Assembly (NCBI RefSeq): GCF_000227725.2
Contig: NZ_MU255056.1
Span: forward strand, 257,970 to 305,987
Reading direction: 5' to 3'
Length of the DNA stretch: 48,018 nt
Origin: Thiorhodospira sibirica ATCC 700588
GTDB taxonomy: Bacteria > Pseudomonadota > Gammaproteobacteria > Ectothiorhodospirales > Ectothiorhodospiraceae
Every line of letters starts with the position of its first letter. Within the stretch, counting starts at the first letter, position 1. Made by a program: the position numbers and the translations under genes. Below the pieces are notes generated by a model. That model was given only the letters and a program-made list of their open reading frames with translations. It was not told the origin of the DNA and did not search any database. Positions 17,811 through 26,478 of this stretch are shown here, one piece after another.

Positions 17811-17919
17811 ACTCCCCTCCTTTTCAAGGAGGGGTGCCCCGTCAGGGGCGGGGTGGTTGTGTGTTAAAAAACAACCCCCTCCCCGCCTGCGGCGGGACTC
17901 CCCCTTGTCAGGGGGAGAG
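17811..17919 (+). repeat. composite palindromic repeat, copy B
   Basis: About 109 bp with the arm CTCCCCTCCTTTTCAAGGAG, a central TTAAAAAACAACC-type segment and an end arm CTCCCCCTTGTCAGGGGGAG. It is the inverse orientation of copy A (12437-12544) with changes mainly in the inner loops. It lies between kdsD and the amidotransferase gene, where it could act as an mRNA hairpin. Confidence 0.85.
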
Positions 17920-17946
17920 TTTGGGTTAGGTCTGCAGCTTTTTTGC

Positions 17947-18924
17947 TTACACCACCCCGGCACGCAGCAGATCATGCATATTCAGTGCGCCGACTAAGCG
18001 CCCCTGGGCATCCACCACCGGCAGCGCATTGATTTTCTGATCTTCCATAATCTTTAGCGCCTCAGCGGCCAGCATTTCAGGGCGGGCAGTTTGACACGCG
18101 CGGGTCATGACCGATGCAACCGCTGTCTGGTGAATGTCGATGCTGCGATCCAGGGTGCGGCGCAGATCCCCATCGGTATACACCCCCAAGACCTGCTCAG
18201 TCGCATCCGTGACCACGGCAATGCCCAGACCCTGCCGGGTGATTTCCACCAACACCTCGCGCAAAAAAGCATCCGCCGCCACTTTGGGGATACGGGCACC
18301 GGTGTGCATGATGTCACTGACATGCAGCAATAAGCGCCGCCCGAGTCGCCCGCCCGGATGCGAACGGGCAAAATCCTCGGCGGTAAAGCCCCGCGCCTCC
18401 AGCAGGGCAATCGCCAAGGCATCGCCCATCGCCAGTGAGGCGGTGGTGCTCGACGTGGGTGCCAGCCCTAATGGACAGGCCTCACGCGCCACGCTGACAT
18501 CCAGATTAACGCTGGCCTCACGCGCCAAGGTGGACTGTGGATTGCCGGTCAGACAGATCAAGGGAACCCCAAGGCGGCGCATCAGCGGCAAAATCGCTAA
18601 CAGTTCATCGGTCTCGCCGGAGTTAGACAGCGCCAAGACCACATCCCCGGCGGTGATCATGCCCAAATCGCCGTGACTGGCCTCGCCAGGATGGACAAAA
18701 AAGGCCGGCGTTCCGGTACTGGCCAGGGTGGCGGCAATCTTGTTGGCAATATGCCCGGATTTGCCCATGCCCGTGACCACGATGCGGCCGCGACAGGCCA
18801 GCATAAAACGACAGGCATCAATAAAGCGGTCATCAATGCGGCTGCATAAATCACGCACCGCCTGGGATTCGATTTCCAGCACCGCCAGTGCCAGGGATTT
18901 TACTTTATCGGGATGCAATTCCAT
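17947..18924 (-). CDS. kdsD: D-arabinose 5-phosphate isomerase
   Basis: The 325 residues match KdsD/KpsF/GutQ layout: a SIS domain (about 35-165; VTGMGKSGHIANKIAATLAS, FFVHPGEASHGDLGM, LSNSGETDE) and two CBS domains (about 205-325). It converts ribulose 5-phosphate to arabinose 5-phosphate, the first step to Kdo for lipopolysaccharide. kdsC and lpt genes that usually follow are not here. Its end overlaps no other gene; palindromic repeat copy B follows. Confidence 0.95.
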   Translation of the reverse strand: MELHPDKVKSLALAVLEIESQAVRDLCSRIDDRFIDACRFMLACRGRIVVTGMGKSGHIANKIAATLASTGTPAFFVHPGEASHGDLGMITAGDVVLALSNSGETDELLAILPLMRRLGVPLICLTGNPQSTLAREASVNLDVSVAREACPLGLAPTSSTTASLAMGDALAIALLEARGFTAEDFARSHPGGRLGRRLLLHVSDIMHTGARIPKVAADAFLREVLVEITRQGLGIAVVTDATEQVLGVYTDGDLRRTLDRSIDIHQTAVASVMTRACQTARPEMLAAEALKIMEDQKINALPVVDAQGRLVGALNMHDLLRAGVV

Positions 18925-18933
18925 AAAAATGGC

Positions 18934-19092
18934 TTATCTTTCGTGATGTTCAATACTGCCAGCGCGTCGCTGCAGATAGGCGAGCGCGATGGCGGAAGCG
19001 GATAAATACACCCAGACCACGCCGCCCGTCAGCTGCTCAAAATGATCAACTGCGGCAATGACACCCGTGCCCCCAAGATTATAAAGATGGAA
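18934..19092 (-). pseudogene. fragment of a membrane protein gene, no start
   Basis: A stop-to-stop frame of 52 codons without ATG or GTG start at the right place ends just before kdsD. It reads LGGTGVIAAVDHFEQLTGGV then VVWVYLSASAIALAYL and QRRAGSIEHHER, i.e. a hydrophobic segment and a charged C-terminal tail. It looks like the last helix of an integral membrane protein. Family not recognised. Confidence 0.35.
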
Positions 19093-19140
19093 TCACGGTC
19101 ATTAATGGCTGCCTATTTTATGGGATTACCCGAGTGCGGT

Positions 19141-19180
19141 GTAAAGCTCCCGGCTTTAGCCGTGGGGATATAAGCCGCTC
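19141..19180. repeat. hairpin resembling an IS200/IS605 end
   Basis: CCCGGCTTTAGCCGTGGG forms an imperfect stem of the kind found at ends of IS200/IS605 elements (CCCACGGCTTTAGCCGTGGG-like). No transposase or TnpB remnant is next to it. It may be a leftover end. Confidence 0.3.
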
Positions 19181-19244
19181 AATGATTGCGTATCAAAAAA
19201 CATGATATATTAAATGCAGTATACGCTTGCACACGTTTAAGTCT

Positions 19245-19275
19245 CCTGCCCTTGATTGCGTCAATCAAGGGCAGG
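19245..19275. repeat. 14-bp perfect hairpin upstream of argJ
   Basis: CCTGCCCTTGATTG and CAATCAAGGGCAGG are exact inverse copies with a 3-nt loop CGT. No T-run follows on either strand. It stands 79 nt before the argJ start, in the 18925-19353 interval that otherwise holds only the fragment and hairpin listed separately. Confidence 0.75.
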
Positions 19276-19353
19276 ATTGATAGGCTAAGCGTGGAGCAAA
19301 AAACAGTATCTTTATAGCGCTTCCTCCAACTATTTTCCTGATAATGCTCAATC

Positions 19354-20568
19354 ATGGCTGTGTTTCTTTCCTCCCCTCAATCCCTGCTGCCGGTGGCGGG
19401 GCTGCGTCTTTCGGCCGTGGCCGCCAATATTCGCTATCAAAACCGCAATGATGTGGTGCTGATGGAGATGGCCGAGTCTAGCCGTGTGGCGCTGGTGCTA
19501 ACGCAAAATGCCTTTTGTGCTGCCCCCGTGGTGGTGGCCCGCGAGCATCATGCCAAGGCCGCCCCGCGCTATTTGCTCATCAATTCCGGCAATGCCAATG
19601 CCGGGCTGGGTGATTTAGGCCTGGATTGTGCCTATGCCTGCTGTCAGGCGCTGGCAGAGGATGCCCAGTGTCTGCCCGAGCAGGTTTTGCCGTTTTCTAC
19701 CGGGGTGATTGGTGAGCCTTTGCCGGTGCAGCGCATTGAGGATGCCTTGCCCAAGGCGCTGGCGGATTTGCAGGAAGACAGCTGGATGGCGGCGATGCAG
19801 GCGATCATGACCACGGATACGGTGCCCAAGGGCATCAGCCGTACGCTGCATCTGCACGGGCAAGACATCACGATCACCGGCATTGCCAAGGGTTCCGGGA
19901 TGATTGCGCCGAATATGGCGACCATGCTGGCCTTTATCGCTACCGATGCACGCATTGAGCAAGCGCTGTTACAACCGCTTCTCGCTGAGTGTACCCAGCG
20001 CAGTTTTAATTGCATCACCGTCGATGGTGATACCTCGACCAATGATGCCTGTGTGCTGATGGCTACCGGTGCCAGCGGGGTCGATATCCGTGAAGGCAGT
20101 GCAGAGGCTGCCGCCTTTGGGGATGCGCTGCTGGAGATCTGTCAGTTTCTCGCGCAGGCCATTGTGCGTGATGGTGAGGGTGCGACCAAGTTCATCACGG
20201 TGGCGGTAAAGGGCGCTCGCGATGTCGCCGAGGCACGTCAGGTGGGCCTGACGGTGGCCAATTCCCCGCTGGTAAAGACCGCGCTGTTTGCCTCTGATCC
20301 TAACTGGGGGCGTATTCTGGCGGCGGTGGGGCGGGCTGGTGTTGCTGATCTGGAGGTAAACCAGGTGACGCTGGATGTGGGCGACGTGCGCGTGGTCACG
20401 CACGGGGGGCGCGATCCGCGCTATACCGAGGCCGATGGGCAGCGGGTGATGCGCGAGGCAGAAATCACCTTGCAGATTGATCTGGGAAGGGGCACGGCAC
20501 AGGCTGAGGTATATACCTGTGATTTTTCGCATGAATATGTGCGCATCAATGCCGAATATCGCTCGTGA
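19354..20568 (+). CDS. argJ: bifunctional glutamate N-acetyltransferase/ornithine acetyltransferase
   Basis: The 404-residue precursor has the self-cleavage motif in GMIAPNMATMLAFIATDA; cleavage before the threonine (near 190) gives the alpha and beta chains. Other marks are LLINSGNANAGLG, FSTGVIGEPLPV and the C-terminal DFSHEYVRINAEYRS. It transfers acetyl groups from acetylornithine to glutamate in the cyclic arginine pathway. The upstream 430 nt carry no gene; the strong hairpin there could affect expression. Confidence 0.97.
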   Translation: MAVFLSSPQSLLPVAGLRLSAVAANIRYQNRNDVVLMEMAESSRVALVLTQNAFCAAPVVVAREHHAKAAPRYLLINSGNANAGLGDLGLDCAYACCQALAEDAQCLPEQVLPFSTGVIGEPLPVQRIEDALPKALADLQEDSWMAAMQAIMTTDTVPKGISRTLHLHGQDITITGIAKGSGMIAPNMATMLAFIATDARIEQALLQPLLAECTQRSFNCITVDGDTSTNDACVLMATGASGVDIREGSAEAAAFGDALLEICQFLAQAIVRDGEGATKFITVAVKGARDVAEARQVGLTVANSPLVKTALFASDPNWGRILAAVGRAGVADLEVNQVTLDVGDVRVVTHGGRDPRYTEADGQRVMREAEITLQIDLGRGTAQAEVYTCDFSHEYVRINAEYRS

Positions 20569-20756
20569 TGATCGCCAGCGGCGGATCGCCAACTTGCAGC
20601 CGGCTGCTCGGAAGAAGGATTAAAAATTAGCCGGGTACAACTCGGCGATCCAGATCCAGATAATGCCGCCACATGACAAACGCCTCTTGCGCTCGCTTTT
20701 TTATCTAGCGACACCAGACGACGGTGTCGCCACGACTTTGACTTTCTGGAGCCCAC
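20569..20756 (+). promoter_or_regulatory. nifL leader region with hairpin
   Basis: No gene is seen here. GCGACACC-AGACGAC-GGTGTCGC (20708-20730) is a perfect 8-bp stem ending 26 nt before the nifL ATG, preceded by a T-rich stretch (20698-20703). A CTGGAG at 20746-20751 is the likely ribosome binding site. No sigma-54 -24/-12 box with correct spacing was found. Confidence 0.4.
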
Positions 20757-22355
20757 ATGCCACGCCAGCACACGCCGCCGACCGCACCGCCGAATCACCT
20801 TGCCATTGAGGGTCTGGAGCAGGCGCTGTCGGTCTGTTCCAGCCCACTGCCTGCGCTGTTGTTTTTCAAGGCGGTGGAACAGGCCCCGGTGGCCATCTCG
20901 ATTACTGATCTTGAGGCCCGGATTTTATACGTGAATCCCGCCTTTACTCAGGTGACCGGGTACGAGGCGGCGGATGTGGTCGGGCAGCGCCAGGCGATTC
21001 TTTCCGATGCCTCGACCCCGCGTGAGCTATACACCGCGTTGTGGCAAACCCTGAGCGAGGGCAAAACCTGGTGTGGCACGCTGATCAATCGGCGCTTTGA
21101 TGGTTCGCGCTATCTCGCGGATCTCAACATTGCCCCGGTGGTGGGCGCTGCTGGGCAGATCACGCATTATTTGGGGATTCAGCGTGATGTGACCCAGATG
21201 CATCAGCTGGCCCAGCAGGTCGCCAACCAAAAAGCCCTGATTGAGTCGGTGGTGGATGCCGAACCCGTGGTCATTGCGCTGCTGGATGAGCAGGGGCAGG
21301 TGGTGCTGAACAATCAGGCTTATCGCAAATTGGCCGAAGAACTGGCTGGGGAGGAACCGGCGCGGATTTTTCTGGATAACCTGAGTCAGGTGGGGGTTGA
21401 TCTGCATCACGCCCGCGCCAGTGGCGCCGGTTTTGTCGATTATGAGCTGAGTTATCAGGGATCTCGCTGGTTTTCCTGCTCGGGCACCTGGTTTAAGGAG
21501 CGCGATAGCAGCGCCGATCATTTTTTTGCGCCGCGCCGGGTGGAATATCTGTTACTGGTGGCCAAGGAGATCACCACCCTGCGCCGCCAGCAAGAAGAGA
21601 TGCGCATGAATGCCTTGCGCGCCCTGACCGCCGAGGAAGAGTTGGTGCAAAGCCTGCGTGAAACCCTGGCTGCCGCGATTTATCAGCTACAGGGGCCGCT
21701 CAATATCATTCAGGCGGCGGTGAACATGCTCAAACGGCGCAGTGGCAACCATGCCAGTACCGACCCCTTGCTGCCCGTGCTCAAGGAAGCGCTGGATTCC
21801 GGCCATCAGGCGCTGGAAACCTTGCGCGCCTCCATGCCCGAGGAACCTGAGGAAGCGGTAACGCCGGTGAATCTCAATGCCTTGTTGCGCGATGTGTTGG
21901 GATTATCGACGCATCGCTTGCTGGCCAACGGCATTGTGGTTGATTGGCAACCGGCAGCGGTGTTACCGCCAGTATTGGGGCGGGAAAAAAGCCTGCGCGG
22001 GATGCTCAAACAATTGATTGATAACGCCCTGGATGCGATGCAGGGCAGTGGCATTAAAACCCGCGAGCTGCATATCCTCACTCGTGCAGAAGAAGACACC
22101 GTGCATATTCGCGTGCGCGATACCGGCCCTGGCATTCCCGAACATCTACGGCTACGGGTGTTTGAGCCGTTTTTCTCCACCAAGGGCCACAGTGGCCGGG
22201 CGGGCATGGGTTTGCCGCTGGTGCAAGAGATTGTTAGCCAACATGCGGGCATGGTGGAGATTGACCCCACCTGTACCCCCGGCTGCTGCGTCCATCTGCG
22301 TTTCCCCATCGCCGCGAAATCCGCCTTGCGTAGCGTGGATGATGAGGTCGCCTGA
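20757..22355 (+). CDS. nifL: nitrogen fixation negative regulator NifL
   Basis: The 532-residue flavoprotein-like sensor has PAS1 (about 38-150, APVAISITDLEARILYVNPA, the FAD-type PAS of NifL), PAS2 (about 165-280), a coiled linker, a histidine-kinase-like domain at AAIYQLQGPLNIIQAAVNML (about 302-322) and a GHKL ATPase (LIDNALDAMQ, DTGPGIPE, GMGLPLVQEIV). The usual histidine of the H-box is absent, as in some NifL proteins, which act by binding NifA rather than by phosphotransfer. NifL blocks NifA under oxygen or fixed nitrogen. The stop is followed after 1 nt by the nifA ATG, giving coupled synthesis. Confidence 0.92.
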   Translation: MPRQHTPPTAPPNHLAIEGLEQALSVCSSPLPALLFFKAVEQAPVAISITDLEARILYVNPAFTQVTGYEAADVVGQRQAILSDASTPRELYTALWQTLSEGKTWCGTLINRRFDGSRYLADLNIAPVVGAAGQITHYLGIQRDVTQMHQLAQQVANQKALIESVVDAEPVVIALLDEQGQVVLNNQAYRKLAEELAGEEPARIFLDNLSQVGVDLHHARASGAGFVDYELSYQGSRWFSCSGTWFKERDSSADHFFAPRRVEYLLLVAKEITTLRRQQEEMRMNALRALTAEEELVQSLRETLAAAIYQLQGPLNIIQAAVNMLKRRSGNHASTDPLLPVLKEALDSGHQALETLRASMPEEPEEAVTPVNLNALLRDVLGLSTHRLLANGIVVDWQPAAVLPPVLGREKSLRGMLKQLIDNALDAMQGSGIKTRELHILTRAEEDTVHIRVRDTGPGIPEHLRLRVFEPFFSTKGHSGRAGMGLPLVQEIVSQHAGMVEIDPTCTPGCCVHLRFPIAAKSALRSVDDEVA

Positions 22356-22356
22356 G

Positions 22357-23931
22357 ATGGAGTTGAGCAAACCACCGGTGGATCGCTCGGCGCTGATTGA
22401 AATCGAGCTGGATGCCCTGTATCAGGTCAGTCAGGTATTGAGTCGCTCGCTGAATCTGCACGACACCCTGACCGAGCTGTTACAGGTTTTGCATGAGATA
22501 GCCGGGATGCAGCGTGGCATGGTGTCGCTGCTGGAGCCGGACACGGGGGCCTTGCTGGTCAGTGCCGCCTATCACGAAGCGCCACAGCCCGCCGCCAAAC
22601 CCATCCGCTATGAACCTGGTGAGGGCGTGGTGGGGGCGATTATCGAACGTGGCGCCAGCATGGTGATTGCACGCATTGCCGATGAGCCGCGTTTTCTCGG
22701 ACGGCTGCGCGTGTACGATCCGCACCTGCCGTTGATCGGCGTACCGATTCGTCTGGGCGGTGAAGGCAAACCCATTGGCGTGCTGGTGGCCCAGCCGCTG
22801 CATACCCCCGAATCACTCTTGCCCGAACGGGCGCGCTTTCTGGAGATGGTCGCCAATCTGATTGCGCAGAGTGTGCGCCTGTCATGGGAGGTGGAACGCG
22901 AGCGGCGCGATCTCACCGACGAACGTGACCATTTGCGCCGCACCGTGCGCGCCAATTATGCGCTGGATAATGTGGTCGGGCATACCGATCTGATGCGGCG
23001 GGTGTTTGAGCAGGTGCGTCAGGTGGCCAAATGGCATACCACCGTCTTGATTCGCGGCGAAACCGGCACCGGCAAGGAACTCATTGCCAGTGCGATTCAT
23101 TACAATTCCCCCCGCGCCAGCGGCCCCTTTATCAAGCTCAACTGTGCCGCCTTGCCCGATACCCTGCTGGAAAGCGAGTTATTCGGTCATGAAAAAGGTG
23201 CCTTTACCGGGGCGGTGGCGCTGCGCAAAGGGCGCTTTGAACAGGCCGATGGCGGCACCCTGTTTCTGGATGAAATCGGCGAGGTTTCGCCCACCTTTCA
23301 GGCCAAGTTATTGCGCGTCTTGCAGGAAGGCGAACTGGAACGCCTGGGCGGCAGCCAGACCCTCAAGGTCAATGTGCGCATCATTGCCGCCACCAACCGC
23401 CCGCTGGAAGACGATGTTGAGCAAGGCCATTTTCGCGAAGACCTGTATTATCGGCTCAATGTGATGCCGATTTTCGTCCCCGCCCTGCGTGAACGCATCG
23501 AAGATGTCCCCGATCTGGCGCGCTTTCTGGTTGAAAAAATCGCCAAGGGGCAGGGGCGTGAACTCAGTATTACCGACGGCGCCATTCGCACCCTAATGCG
23601 CCACAACTGGCCGGGCAATGTACGCGAGCTGGAAAACTGCCTGGAACGGGCGGCGATTATGAGCGAAACCGGGGTGATTGATCTGGATAGCATCCAGTTA
23701 AGCGGTGCACAGTATCCGCCCGGTAGCACGGTCAAAAAGCCTGCGCCCGCCCCCATTGCGCCGACGGATGTGGATTTGCAGGACCCGAACATGGACGAAC
23801 GCGAGCGGGTTATCGCCGCACTGGAACAGGCTGGCTGGGTACAGGCCAAGGCTGCGCGCATTCTGGGCATGACCCCGCGCCAGATTGCCTACCGCATCCA
23901 GACCCTTAAAATTCGGGTGAAACAATTCTGA
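22357..23931 (+). CDS. nifA: sigma-54-dependent activator NifA
   Basis: The 524 residues contain a GAF domain (about 20-165), a Q-linker/coiled segment, a sigma-54 AAA+ domain (about 205-445; GETGTGKE, ESELFGHEKGAFTGA, GTLFLDEIGE) and a Fis-type HTH (about 483-524, AKAARILGMTPRQIAYRIQ) typical of NifA. There is no cysteine motif between the AAA+ and HTH parts, as expected for the class controlled by NifL. It activates nif promoters from upstream TGT-N10-ACA sites. I start at the ATG just after the nifL stop; the frame is open further upstream inside nifL but has no reason to be used. Confidence 0.95.
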   Translation: MELSKPPVDRSALIEIELDALYQVSQVLSRSLNLHDTLTELLQVLHEIAGMQRGMVSLLEPDTGALLVSAAYHEAPQPAAKPIRYEPGEGVVGAIIERGASMVIARIADEPRFLGRLRVYDPHLPLIGVPIRLGGEGKPIGVLVAQPLHTPESLLPERARFLEMVANLIAQSVRLSWEVERERRDLTDERDHLRRTVRANYALDNVVGHTDLMRRVFEQVRQVAKWHTTVLIRGETGTGKELIASAIHYNSPRASGPFIKLNCAALPDTLLESELFGHEKGAFTGAVALRKGRFEQADGGTLFLDEIGEVSPTFQAKLLRVLQEGELERLGGSQTLKVNVRIIAATNRPLEDDVEQGHFREDLYYRLNVMPIFVPALRERIEDVPDLARFLVEKIAKGQGRELSITDGAIRTLMRHNWPGNVRELENCLERAAIMSETGVIDLDSIQLSGAQYPPGSTVKKPAPAPIAPTDVDLQDPNMDERERVIAALEQAGWVQAKAARILGMTPRQIAYRIQTLKIRVKQF

Positions 23932-23971
23932 TAGTGTATGCAATACCGCTCATCAAAGCGGCATAGCACGC

Positions 23972-24229
23972 TTAGGCTGTTTTAAGGTGACTCAGCTCGG
24001 TTCTCAGGATTTCGCGCAGTTTGCGTTCGGTGACAGGGGCGTTATTTTGGTCAATAGCGGCCCTGAGTGCCTGGTTAATCGCGGTTTGATAACCTATTCC
24101 TTGCGCGCTTGCCTGCTGGCGGAAAGCGTCCACAATGTCATTGTCCAGCATGATGGTAATGCGGGTTTTGCTGGGGGAACTTAGGACGGGGCCACGTTGA
24201 CCGCCGCTAAAGTCGTAGTATTTGCGCAT
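23972..24229 (-). CDS. BrnA-like antitoxin, no toxin gene beside it
   Basis: The 85-residue protein has the ribbon-helix-helix pattern of BrnA antitoxins (KTRITIMLDNDIVDAFRQQA and GYQTAINQALRAAI). BrnA is normally encoded just after brnT. The upstream stretch on this strand (24230-24330) holds no BrnT-like frame, so the gene is an orphan or has lost its partner. It lies convergently behind nifA. Confidence 0.72.
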   Translation of the reverse strand: MRKYYDFSGGQRGPVLSSPSKTRITIMLDNDIVDAFRQQASAQGIGYQTAINQALRAAIDQNNAPVTERKLREILRTELSHLKTA

Positions 24230-24329
24230 GATTGTTTAGCCTCATGGGGGATGCGTGTGCAAACCAAATGCTAATTTGTGACCTCAAACCTTTGACATAT
24301 CTCATTCGCTATTTCAAGAGGAGTCTTTT

Positions 24330-24770
24330 ATGTTTGAAGGGCAACGACGCGAGCAGTTGCGTTTTATGTATTACGAATCCTGGCGTAAGCATCAAGCAGG
24401 GCTGGCGCTATTACCGCTGGAGGCTCAGATTGCCGCGCTGATTGTCCGCCATCCCGAATATCAGGCCTTATTGTCCGACCGTGAACAGACGCTAAACGCC
24501 GAGTTTGGCCCTGATGATGCGCAGCAAAACCCGTTTTTGCATCTGGGCCTGCATCTGGCGGTGCAAGAGCAACTCGCCACCGACAGACCGCCGGGAGTAC
24601 GGGCGCTGTATCAGCAATTGCTGGCCCGCTGGGGAGAGCATCAGGCCGAGCATATTGCCATGGAGTGTCTGGGCACCTGCTTGTGGGAGGCGCAACGCCG
24701 CCAGCAATTGCCGGACCATGCGGCTTACCTTGCCTGTCTGCGCACCCAGCTGGCCCGTGTAACCCATTAA
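24330..24770 (+). CDS. DUF1841 family protein
   Basis: The 146-residue soluble protein has the family signature NPFLHLGLHLAVQEQLATDRPPG (in pieces: NPFLHLGLHLAV and EQLATDRPPG) and HQAEHIAMECL near the C terminus. The family is widespread in Beta- and Gammaproteobacteria; its function is unknown. The conserved histidines (in LHLGLHL and HIAMECL) hint at metal binding, but this is a guess. An AAGAGGAG precedes the ATG. Confidence 0.85.
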   Translation: MFEGQRREQLRFMYYESWRKHQAGLALLPLEAQIAALIVRHPEYQALLSDREQTLNAEFGPDDAQQNPFLHLGLHLAVQEQLATDRPPGVRALYQQLLARWGEHQAEHIAMECLGTCLWEAQRRQQLPDHAAYLACLRTQLARVTH

Positions 24771-24771
24771 C

Positions 24772-24804
24772 GCGGTGGTATCATCCTTGATGCCGCTTTA
24801 AAAA
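24772..24804 (+). terminator. likely terminator after the DUF1841 gene
   Basis: GGTATCA-TCCT-TGATGCC (one G-T pair) with outer GCGG/CGC pairing is followed by TTTAAAAA. It is weak as an intrinsic terminator. It closely resembles the hairpin at 1341-1363. Confidence 0.4.
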
Positions 24805-24835
24805 TCAGCGAGCGCAAGCTGCGCCCGCCACGAGG

Positions 24836-25297
24836 ATGTTATTTGTGATCTGGAAACCCAATGTGACCGTGGCCAGCGTGATTGAGCAAGATGGCCGCTT
24901 TTTGATGGTCAAGGAACGTGCGGCGGATATGCTGGTGTATAATCAGCCGGCCGGCCATCTGGATGAAGGTGAAAGCCTGCTAAACGCCGCTATCCGTGAA
25001 ACCCGCGAAGAAACCGCCTGGGAGTTTGTGCCCGAGGCGGTGATTGGGATTTATCGTTGGGTGCATGATGACAGCGGGCTCACCTTTTTGCGCATCGCTT
25101 TTTGTGGCCATGCGCTACACCATCACGCCGAGCAGCCCCTGGATGAGGGCATTGTCGAGGCGCTGTGGCTATCGCATGAGGCATTACTGGAACATGCGCA
25201 ACACGGACGCTTGCGCAGTCCGTTGGTATTGCGCTGTGTGGACGATTATCGGGCGGGCATCCGTTATCCCTTGAGTATCTTGCAGGATGTGTTCTAA
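24836..25297 (+). CDS. nudJ: Nudix phosphohydrolase NudJ
   Basis: The 153 residues contain the Nudix box [20 protein letters not shown] (about 42-61) with the metal-binding glutamates, and the opening [20 protein letters not shown] of the NudJ type. NudJ hydrolyses nucleoside tri/diphosphates and HMP-PP. As in E. coli, it is directly upstream of mnmA; the genes overlap by 11 nt. Confidence 0.92.
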   Translation: MLFVIWKPNVTVASVIEQDGRFLMVKERAADMLVYNQPAGHLDEGESLLNAAIRETREETAWEFVPEAVIGIYRWVHDDSGLTFLRIAFCGHALHHHAEQPLDEGIVEALWLSHEALLEHAQHGRLRSPLVLRCVDDYRAGIRYPLSILQDVF

Positions 25298-26423
25298 ACC
25301 TGCGCCAGACCTCCGTCCGTTACGCGTGATTGTCGGCCTGTCGGGCGGTGTGGATTCCTCGGTGGCGGCCTGGCTGTTGCAGCAGCAGGGCTTTGTGGTG
25401 GAAGGCCTGTTCATGAAGAACTGGGAAGATGATGACCGCGATGGCGTCTGTGCCGCCGCCGAGGATCTGGCCGATGCCCGTGCGGTGTGTGAGCAGCTGG
25501 AGATCCCGCTGCATAAGGTCAATTTTGCCCAAGACTACTGGGCGCGGGTATTTAGCCATTTTCTCGAAGAATACCGCGCCGGACGAACCCCAAACCCTGA
25601 CATCTTATGCAACCGCGAGATTAAATTTCGCGCCTTTCTCGAGTATGCCCTGCATCTGGGGGCGGATTACATCGCCACCGGGCATTACGCCAGAATCCAG
25701 TCTCATGATGGCCACTATGCACTCCATACCGGTCTGGATGCGGGCAAGGATCAATCCTATTTTCTCTATACACTCGGCCAGCCAGCCTTAAGCAAAAGCC
25801 TGTTTCCCCTGGGCGAACTGGATAAAAGCACAGTACGCGAACTGGCGATGCAGGCCGGTTTTGGCAATGCGCGCAAAAAAGACAGTACCGGGATTTGTTT
25901 TATCGGGGAGCGTCACTTTCGTGAATTTTTGCAGCGTTATCTGCCCGCCCAGCCGGGCGAGATCGTGACCCCGGAAGGACGGGTGATCGGTAGCCATCAG
26001 GGCCTGATGTATTACACCATCGGCCAGCGCCAGGGCTTGGGCATCGGCGGCCAGAAAGATGCCAGCGAAACCCCGTGGTATGTGGTGGACAAGATATTGG
26101 CGGACAATCAGCTGGTCGTCGCCCAAGGCCATGATCACCCACGGCTGTTGCATACCCGGCTAAAGGCCCACGATGTACACTGGATCAGCGGTCATTCGCT
26201 GGATGCGCCCTTGCACTGCCAGGCCAAGATTCGCTACCGTCAGCAGGCCCAGCCCTGCACCGTAATACCGCACGCAGACGGCGTGACCGTCCAGTTTGCC
26301 CAGGCGCAGCGGGCCATCACGCCGGGCCAATCCGTGGTCTTTTATCAGCAGGATCAGTGTCTGGGCGGAGGCATTATCCAAAGTCGCAGCCAGCCCCCGG
26401 ATGTCTCTGCCCATACCGGCTAA
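25287..26423 (+). CDS. mnmA: tRNA 2-thiouridine(34) synthase MnmA
   Basis: The 378 residues show the ATP-pyrophosphatase P-loop [15 protein letters not shown], the catalytic cysteines in [11 protein letters not shown] (near 108) and [10 protein letters not shown] (near 203), and [10 protein letters not shown] before the C-terminal beta-barrel. It adds sulfur to U34 of Lys, Glu and Gln tRNAs with the TusE relay. The start overlaps the end of nudJ. Confidence 0.97.
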   Translation: MCSKPAPDLRPLRVIVGLSGGVDSSVAAWLLQQQGFVVEGLFMKNWEDDDRDGVCAAAEDLADARAVCEQLEIPLHKVNFAQDYWARVFSHFLEEYRAGRTPNPDILCNREIKFRAFLEYALHLGADYIATGHYARIQSHDGHYALHTGLDAGKDQSYFLYTLGQPALSKSLFPLGELDKSTVRELAMQAGFGNARKKDSTGICFIGERHFREFLQRYLPAQPGEIVTPEGRVIGSHQGLMYYTIGQRQGLGIGGQKDASETPWYVVDKILADNQLVVAQGHDHPRLLHTRLKAHDVHWISGHSLDAPLHCQAKIRYRQQAQPCTVIPHADGVTVQFAQAQRAITPGQSVVFYQQDQCLGGGIIQSRSQPPDVSAHTG

Positions 26424-26478
26424 GCGGCGATCCGATTGATTTTTAACGTCTTAAAACGTCTTTATGTGAGGTCACACG

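Noticed and set aside
20674-20690. TGACAAACGCCTCTTGC as a sigma-54 promoter of nifLA
   Set aside because: The -24 GG is GA and the TTGC is 2 nt too far downstream.
24230-24330. Possible BrnT toxin upstream of the BrnA-like gene
   Set aside because: The minus-strand frames here show none of the BrnT sequence features, and the space is too short.
26465-26476. TGTGA-GG-TCACA palindrome before glgP as a CRP site
   Set aside because: The half-sites are separated by 2 bp rather than the needed 6, and they overlap the ribosome binding site.
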